Source: Arthrobacter koreensis (GTDB taxonomy: Bacteria; Actinomycetota; Actinomycetes; Actinomycetales; Micrococcaceae). From it: a stretch of 64,000 nt of DNA. A program made the translations under genes and the position numbers. Under the pieces are notes generated by a model. That model ran no database searches. It saw nothing but the letters and a program-made list of their open reading frames with translations, and was not told where the DNA came from. Every line of letters begins with the position of its first letter. Position 1 is the first letter of the stretch. The stretch spans positions 1 to 64,000 of the forward strand of contig NZ_WACG01000009.1 of the NCBI RefSeq assembly GCF_009193255.1, read 5' to 3'. Shown piece by piece: positions 59,191 through 64,000 of the stretch.

Positions 59191-60258
59191 ATGGCCGGGG
59201 CGAGTCCAAGCGGGGTAGCAGCGATCCTCGCTGTTCCTGTGCTCGCCTTCGGAACGGTCTTCGGAATCATGCTTTTTGGCGGACCTGCTGCTCTTGCGGC
59301 GTCCTGCAACCCGGCACCGGGAAGCGAGACGGGAGTCAGCATTGACCCGGAGACGGTCCCAAATACGACCATTGCCGGATACAACCATGACCAGCTGGTG
59401 AACGCCGCACACATCATTCAGGCAGGCAAAGACCTTCAGCTCGGCGTTCGGGACCAAACCATCGGCGTCATGACTGCCATGGGCGAATCGTCACTGAACA
59501 TCCTCGACCGCGGGGATGCCGCCGGCCCTGATTCACGAGGATTGTTCCAGCAGCGCGACAACGGTGCCTGGGGTTCCTACGAGGACCGGATGGACCCGTA
59601 CATATCGTCCACCAATTACTTCAAAGCGCTGCTCAAGATCGAGGCGAGAGATTCACTCGAACCGACGATTGCCGCCAACCGGGTTCAGCGCAACGCCGAT
59701 CCCTACCACTATGCGCGATTCTGGGACGCGGCCGTGGAAGTGGTCGAGTACCTTGCCGGCACGGACACCGGGCTGAGGCAGGGAAACGGCAACAACGTCT
59801 GCGCCGGAGGCGAGACCATCCCCGGAGAAGTCAACCTCAACGGATGGGCAAAGCCCGGAGCCGGACCGGTCAACGGCGGATACGGGCCCCGCGGGATCAT
59901 CGACACCCCCGCAGGACCCACACCGGCTTTCCACTTCGGCATCGACTTGGAAGCCGGCGGCTGCGAAGGACCCATCTGGGCCGCGCAGGCCGGCACCGTC
60001 AGCCAGGTATTCCAAGACCTCAGCGGCGGATGGATCGTCGAGGTCGACCACGGCGGAGGCGTGGTCACCTGGTACGCCCACATGTACTCCAACGGCATCC
60101 TCGTCGAGGTCGGAGACAAAGTCGAAGCCGGCCAAATGATCGCCCGGGTGGGCAGTTCCGGAATGAGCACTGCCTGCCATCTGCACTTTGAGGTCCACGT
60201 CAGCGGCGACCCCGTTGACCCAGTCTCGTTCCTCGCCGAAGTCGGTATCACCTACTAA
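59191..60258 (+). CDS. Two-domain cell-wall hydrolase (transglycosylase-like + M23)
   Basis: 355 residues. N-terminal membrane/signal helix (10-37), then a lysozyme-like part with candidate catalytic E99 in A-M-G-E-S-S-L and R-G-L-F-Q-Q-R-D. The C-terminal M23 peptidase has metal ligands H248-x-x-x-D252 and H330-L-H332, with Y-A-H297. It should open peptidoglycan locally for the transfer channel. Both domains look intact. Confidence 0.9.
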   Translation: MAGASPSGVAAILAVPVLAFGTVFGIMLFGGPAALAASCNPAPGSETGVSIDPETVPNTTIAGYNHDQLVNAAHIIQAGKDLQLGVRDQTIGVMTAMGESSLNILDRGDAAGPDSRGLFQQRDNGAWGSYEDRMDPYISSTNYFKALLKIEARDSLEPTIAANRVQRNADPYHYARFWDAAVEVVEYLAGTDTGLRQGNGNNVCAGGETIPGEVNLNGWAKPGAGPVNGGYGPRGIIDTPAGPTPAFHFGIDLEAGGCEGPIWAAQAGTVSQVFQDLSGGWIVEVDHGGGVVTWYAHMYSNGILVEVGDKVEAGQMIARVGSSGMSTACHLHFEVHVSGDPVDPVSFLAEVGITY

Positions 60259-60272
60259 CCGAAGGAGTTCAG

Positions 60273-61706
60273 ATGAGCACCGCACCAGCAGAGTGGCCCA
60301 AGGTGGAAGCCATCATCAAGGAAGACGGAACCGGCGAAGTCAGAATCGGCGGCAGCATCCATCCCATCCAGACCGCCGACCTTTCAGCTGCCCGCGCAGC
60401 AGCCGTGGAGATCGTCGCTGCCGCCGCAGCGAAGCTCGGCCGTAATCTGCGCGCAGCCATGAGCGACACTGAGGGCGAATGGCCCCTGATCATCCACGCC
60501 GACGGAACGGTAGAAGAAGCCGACCCGAGCCCCGCCCAGGAATCGGGCAAGGAAAAGCCCGCCCGGCGACGGAAAGCCACCCCGACGGTCCCCGCCGAAG
60601 TCATCACCTCTTCGCAGATACCGGCTCGGAAAGACACCGAACCCACCCCGGAAAGAAAGCGGCCACAACCCATGGAAAAGCCCGCTACAGTCCCCACGAA
60701 GACAGAAACGGCTCCCCCTGCCGAAACACCCTTAGGAACCCCGCAGCAGACCCGGCGGAGCCTGAAAGATACCTCGTTCCTGGTCAGCGCTCCTGTCCTG
60801 GAGCCGGCCACACAGGGATGGAGAGGAACCCTCAGCCGGCTCGGCTTCCGCATGGAACCTTCAGCGGAGGAACTCGCTGAACGTGAAGACATTCGCACCG
60901 TCAGCCAGCACTGGCCCGGCCCCCGCACCGTCGCAGTCGTCAACCGCAAGGGCGGAGCCAACAAGACACCCACCGTCGTCATGCTCTCCGCGATCCTGGC
61001 CCGATACAGCGGAGCCGCCACCGTGGCCTGGGACAACAACGAATCCCAGGGCACCCTAGGCTGGCGCACCGAGCAGGGAGGACACAGCAACAGCGTTCTG
61101 GACCTCATTGATTCCTCTCAGACACTCCTCTCCCCCAGTACCAACGCAGCCGAAATCGCACGCTTCGTCCACCACCAGACTTCAGACAAGTACGACGTCC
61201 TCCGCTCCGACGAGAACGAAGAAGGAGACCACGAGGTAACAGCTGAGGAAGTGGATATCGCCCACCAGGTGCTCACCCGCTACTACCGGCTTATCGTCAT
61301 GGACTCAGGCAATACCGCCAGGGCAGCGAACTGGCGGCGCATGATCCACCACACCGACCAGCTCGTGGTGCCTGTGACCGCGATCGAGGACCGCGCAGAA
61401 GCAGCACGCCTAACTCTCCAAACCCTGGAGTCCCGCGGCGGCCACGACGCCGACCTCGCAGCGAACGCCGTCGTCATCGTTTCAGAATCAACTGATTCCA
61501 AACGCAGTATGAGCGGAGACGCCTTGAAACGTGCCAAGGCCGAGGCGCAGCGGATCGCGGACGGATTCGCGCCCCACGTCCGCTCGGTCGTCCGGATCCC
61601 CTACGACCCTGCCCTGGTCAACGGCCCCATCCGCTACGACTCACTGCAGCCGGCCACGCAGCGGGCATGGCTCGCGGCTGCCGCTGCTGTGGCCAGAGGG
61701 TTTTGA
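60273..61706 (+). CDS. ParA/MinD-like ATPase with altered Walker A
   Basis: 477 residues. The first 205 are variable, acidic then Pro/Lys-rich. The ATPase domain starts near residue 218 (R-T-V-A-V-V-N-R) with K226-G-G-A-N-K231-T-P-T, where a deviant Walker A would read K-G-G-x-G-K-T. A later V-M-D-S-G-N-T carries the Walker B aspartate. Related actinobacterial proteins occur in transfer clusters and may position the conjugation machine rather than segregate plasmids; this is inference. Follows the wall hydrolase by 14 bases. Confidence 0.8.
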   Translation: MSTAPAEWPKVEAIIKEDGTGEVRIGGSIHPIQTADLSAARAAAVEIVAAAAAKLGRNLRAAMSDTEGEWPLIIHADGTVEEADPSPAQESGKEKPARRRKATPTVPAEVITSSQIPARKDTEPTPERKRPQPMEKPATVPTKTETAPPAETPLGTPQQTRRSLKDTSFLVSAPVLEPATQGWRGTLSRLGFRMEPSAEELAEREDIRTVSQHWPGPRTVAVVNRKGGANKTPTVVMLSAILARYSGAATVAWDNNESQGTLGWRTEQGGHSNSVLDLIDSSQTLLSPSTNAAEIARFVHHQTSDKYDVLRSDENEEGDHEVTAEEVDIAHQVLTRYYRLIVMDSGNTARAANWRRMIHHTDQLVVPVTAIEDRAEAARLTLQTLESRGGHDADLAANAVVIVSESTDSKRSMSGDALKRAKAEAQRIADGFAPHVRSVVRIPYDPALVNGPIRYDSLQPATQRAWLAAAAAVARGF

Positions 61707-61763
61707 GCAACACACCCATGAGCTGCCGCATTTAAATTAAATGCGCGTGACAGGATGTTGGTT

Positions 61764-61991
61764 ATGCAGCAGACCCAGCGACAAATCGGAAGGCCGCGCC
61801 TCGACGTCGGTCCGCGCCACACCGTTGCTGTGAAACTTGAGCAGCCGGAGTGGGACAAACTGCAAGAAATCGCGCAGATTCTCGGTATTAAGCCCGGCCC
61901 TCATGCCACCCAGACTCTTATTGACTACCTGAGATCGGTGGACGTTACCGCTCTGAGGAATCAGGAGGTCTTATTCAGTAAGGCCAGTTAA
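61764..61991 (+). CDS. Small hypothetical protein, possible RHH regulator
   Basis: 75 residues from ATG 61764 (AGGA eight bases before; ATG 61755 is three codons earlier). Reads G-R-P-R-L-D-V-G-P-R-H-T-V-A-V-K-L, then E-W-D-K-L-Q-E-I-A-Q-I-L-G and T-L-I-D-Y-L-R-S-V, a strand-helix-helix layout like small plasmid copy-control or partition regulators. Followed by a good terminator and then the rep gene. Confidence 0.6.
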   Translation: MQQTQRQIGRPRLDVGPRHTVAVKLEQPEWDKLQEIAQILGIKPGPHATQTLIDYLRSVDVTALRNQEVLFSKAS

Positions 61992-61997
61992 ACGAAC

Positions 61998-62022
61998 AAG
62001 GCCCGCCACGAGGGCGGGCCTT
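61998..62022 (+). terminator. Terminator before rep gene
   Basis: AAGGCCCGCC and GGGCGGGCCTT form a GC-rich stem with a short ACGA loop, six bases after the small gene's stop. Confidence 0.8.
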
Positions 62023-62090
62023 CATATGAAGTTCGAAAGCTCTCCACCCCGTTTGCTTGGCGGCTCCGGGTGAAGGGCTCTTACAGCTAC

Positions 62091-62105
62091 ACCCTCTAGG
62101 AGGGT
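62091..62105 (+). promoter_or_regulatory. Hairpin or operator covering rep ribosome site
   Basis: ACCCTC-TAG-GAGGGT: the right arm is the AGGAGGGT ribosome site of the rep gene, so the palindrome could either hide the site in RNA or bind a repressor. It ends nine bases before the rep ATG. Confidence 0.45.
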
Positions 62106-62114
62106 CCTTCTGTT

Positions 62115-63425
62115 ATGCCCGTAAGTCTACACAAGGCTTCTTCTGTGTGTGAAGTCGACGCGCTCGGCGCGTCTTCACACCGCATCGACGCCTCCCCTCT
62201 CCGCCTAGGACGCCGCAGATCTGCCCGTGCTGAGCTCGTCTGTGTCCCCGAGGGCCACAAGCGCACCGGTGCCCCCCTGGACGGCGGCGTCCTGGGTCCA
62301 GTCCCCCGCCGTGCTACCCGCCGGGTTAACCGCAGCGCAGAGACATCGCGCGAGGTCGTCCGCGCTGCCGTGCCCAAGGGCAGTCTCCGGGCAGCGCACG
62401 GAAACCAGGTCACCGCGCATCTCAGGAACCTGCTGGCTGTCCGCCGTATGCGCGCAGACGGGCAGCGAAACCGGCTTCTGACGATGGCCTATCTCATCGC
62501 CAGAACCGACTACGAGACCATGACCTGCCGCCCCGGCTGGGATTCCATTGCCGAGGCGGTTGGCTGCCACCGGCGGACCATTGCCCGGTACCTCGCAGAA
62601 TTCGAAGCGTGGGGCCTCCTTGGACGCGTTGCCGGCGGTCGGCAAGCCCAGTACGCAGCACCAGGACCGGACGGCGAGAAGATCAACGAAGCGGCCGTGT
62701 ACGTCCTGTGCGTCCCGTCCCCGCTTGCCCTGCTCCACCAGGAAGAGAAACCGGCTGTGGATATAAATGCCACCCCTCCCGCCCTAGGCGGTTCTCACCT
62801 TAAAGAAAAAGACTTAACCCACACACGCGCGCGCGAAAACGAGTCTCCTTCGGACGTGGCTCCGCCACGACTGTCTACTCCTGGCGCCGCAAGCGGCGCA
62901 GCCACTCCCCCAGTGCCATGGCGTCCGGAAATACGTTGGCCAGCCCACCGAACGACAAGCCGCAAAATACAGCGGCAGGCGGCGGCCTCCGAAATCTGGT
63001 ACCGATCCTTCGCTCTCCGGTGCCTGTCGATCAAAGACCTGGCAAGCATCTGCCGGGACTTCTTCCTCGCAGGATGGACCGTCGCGGATATTCTGCACGC
63101 CCTGGACTGGCAGCCGGATGGCACCCCCTGGCCGCACAGCGGAGCACCGTCCACCAAGGAGCCTGGACGTATCCGTGGGTGGTTGAAAACCCGGCTCGCT
63201 GCTTGGCGCACCGCCGAAGGTGAACCTCTTCGTTCGCGAGATCAGCAGGCAGCGGCGCGCTCGGCCGCACTCAAACGTGAACAGGCCTTGGTCCGGAAAC
63301 GAATAGCTGAGGAACAGCTCGATCGAGCATCAGCTGTGGCCGGAGGCAGAGCCCGGACCAGCTGGCGGATGCTGGCCGCTCAGCACGGCTATATTGCATC
63401 GACGGCCGCACCGCGGACAGGGTGA
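62115..63425 (+). CDS. Plasmid replication initiator (winged-helix Rep)
   Basis: 436 residues from ATG 62115. After a basic N-terminus, residues 105-190 hold a winged helix: V-T-A-H-L-R-N-L-L-A-V-R-R, M-A-Y-L-I-A-R-T-D-Y-E-T-M-T-C-R-P-G-W-D-S-I-A-E-A-V-G-C-H-R-R-T-I-A-R-Y-L-A-E-F-E-A-W-G-L-L. The C-terminal half has W-Y-R-S-F-A-L-R-C-L-S and G-R-I-R-G-W-L-K-T-R-L, then a basic coiled tail. This matches Rep proteins of actinobacterial theta plasmids. parA and iteron-like repeats lie directly downstream. Confidence 0.75.
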   Translation: MPVSLHKASSVCEVDALGASSHRIDASPLRLGRRRSARAELVCVPEGHKRTGAPLDGGVLGPVPRRATRRVNRSAETSREVVRAAVPKGSLRAAHGNQVTAHLRNLLAVRRMRADGQRNRLLTMAYLIARTDYETMTCRPGWDSIAEAVGCHRRTIARYLAEFEAWGLLGRVAGGRQAQYAAPGPDGEKINEAAVYVLCVPSPLALLHQEEKPAVDINATPPALGGSHLKEKDLTHTRARENESPSDVAPPRLSTPGAASGAATPPVPWRPEIRWPAHRTTSRKIQRQAAASEIWYRSFALRCLSIKDLASICRDFFLAGWTVADILHALDWQPDGTPWPHSGAPSTKEPGRIRGWLKTRLAAWRTAEGEPLRSRDQQAAARSAALKREQALVRKRIAEEQLDRASAVAGGRARTSWRMLAAQHGYIASTAAPRTG

Positions 63426-63438
63426 CAATGACCGGGGC

Positions 63439-63510
63439 GATATCTTCACGCTATCGATAGCGCAGTGATATCATTACACTATCGAATCATTTTGATATCA
63501 CAGCGATATC
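63439..63510 (+). repeat. About 28-bp direct repeats (iteron or parS candidate)
   Basis: GATATC occurs at 63439, 63467, 63494 and 63505, and CTATCGA at 63451 and 63479. This gives a unit of 27-28 bp repeated twice and then partly. Each full unit reads GATATC, six bases, CTATCGA, then a tail. AT-rich against the GC-rich flanks. Lies between rep and parA, the usual place for origin iterons or the centromere, or for ParA autoregulation. Confidence 0.7.
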
Positions 63511-63537
63511 GCCAGTGTTGCTGGTAGAGAGGGAGAC

Positions 63538-64000
63538 ATGCCGATACTTCTAGTGGGAAGCCAAAAAGGCGGCACCGGCAAGACGACAACCACCGTCAAC
63601 ATCGCCGCAGAACTCGCCCGGATGGGCGAGGACGTCATCATCGTGGACTGCGATAAAAGCGTCCAATCAGCCTTCACCTGGGCCGGCGACAGAGTGCAAG
63701 ACGACTCGCTCCCCCGGGTCCACTCCGTTCAGGCTACCGGCAACGTCCGGGAAGTCCTCAAGGACCTCTGCACGCGCTATAGCTACGTCGTTGTCGACGT
63801 CCCCGGCCACGACAGCCAGGAAATGCGCACAGCAATGACGGTCGCCGACTTGATGATTATTCCGGTTCGCCCATCTCAGTTTGACTTGGACACGATGCCC
63901 GGAATGGTTGAACTCATCGAGACCGCCCAGGACATGAATCCCAAGCTCAAGGCCATGGCCTTGCTGACACAGGTCCCCACCTACTCGTCAGCAACTGAGC
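63538..64000 (+). CDS. parA: ParA partition ATPase (cut by window edge)
   Basis: The first 154 residues are present, from ATG 63538 with GAGGGAG upstream. Deviant Walker A K10-G-G-T-G-K-T-T and V-D-C-D, Walker B V-V-V-D-V-P-G, and P-V-R-P-S-Q-F-D-L-D typical of small ParA proteins. It moves plasmid copies apart over the nucleoid with a ParB partner. It runs beyond base 64000. A ParB-like protein lies near the window start and could be adjacent on a circle. Confidence 0.93.
   Translation, partial: MPILLVGSQKGGTGKTTTTVNIAAELARMGEDVIIVDCDKSVQSAFTWAGDRVQDDSLPRVHSVQATGNVREVLKDLCTRYSYVVVDVPGHDSQEMRTAMTVADLMIIPVRPSQFDLDTMPGMVELIETAQDMNPKLKAMALLTQVPTYSSATE

Noticed and set aside
1-64000. CRISPR array
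   Set aside because: The only regular repeats seen are the 28-bp units at 63.4-63.5 kb, which have no spacers, and no cas genes are present.

Overview
The window reads as part of a large conjugative plasmid from a high-GC actinobacterium, most likely a Micrococcales member of the Arthrobacter kind. This rests on GTG/TTG starts, GC-rich third positions, an actinobacterial conjugation set (SCO6880-family protein, VirB4-like ATPase, DUF4913, DUF6668, MobC/MobP relaxase), a winged-helix Rep and a ParA running off the right edge. A small ParB-like protein sits near the left edge, so the two ends may be neighbours on a circle slightly larger than the window. I saw no rRNA, tRNA, CRISPR array or tyrosine integrase.

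Layout. 1-5.6 kb: plasmid backbone and accessory genes (redoxin, SSB, ParB-like protein, DUF192 lipoprotein), then a VbhA-like/Fic toxin-antitoxin pair with a damaged toxin 3' end. 5.9-11.4 kb: a small, possibly defensive block (XRE-ImmA/IrrE protease, winged-helix protein, DUF3800-like protein) and a RES/Xre toxin-antitoxin pair. 11.4-23.4 kb: a thiol-redox and metal island on the minus strand (ICMT-like protein, VKOR, DsbA-like, CmtR with CDF transporter, ResA/CcdA, DUF305, CopB, CopZ-like, and plus-strand Csp). This island lies between two directly repeated copies of the same resolvase 3' end. 23.4-27.1 kb: a Tn552/Tn5053-like transposition block (resolvase, TniB, TniA, resolvase and a res-like palindrome).

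27.2-33.4 kb: an unusually GC-rich block encoding a DUF2231 membrane protein, a VIT-family transporter and an operon of ferric-reductase-like flavocytochrome, FMN-binding protein, ApbE and a two-component system. Two near-identical 19-bp boxes sit upstream of DUF2231 and of the reductase in the same orientation to their genes. I read this as a self-regulated extracytoplasmic flavin electron-transfer module, and it is my best candidate for an undescribed system. 33.4-36.6 kb: an ArsR/CDF operon whose transporter carries an in-frame amber codon, then a DUF3500 lipoprotein. 36.9-42 kb: cupins, flavohaemoglobin, DUF488 and a desaturase also cut by an in-frame amber codon. 42-45 kb: gene remnants and small genes.

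45-61.7 kb: the transfer region, with a probable oriT, mobC, mobA and associated genes on the plus strand. The coupling protein, VirB4-like ATPase, SCO6880-family protein, TrbL-like channel protein, a VirB8-like candidate and a pilin-like protein are on the minus strand. A cell-wall hydrolase and a ParA-like ATPase with an altered Walker A are on the plus strand. 62-64 kb: Rep, then about 28-bp direct repeats in front of parA. Family calls come from recognising motifs by eye; no database search was run.
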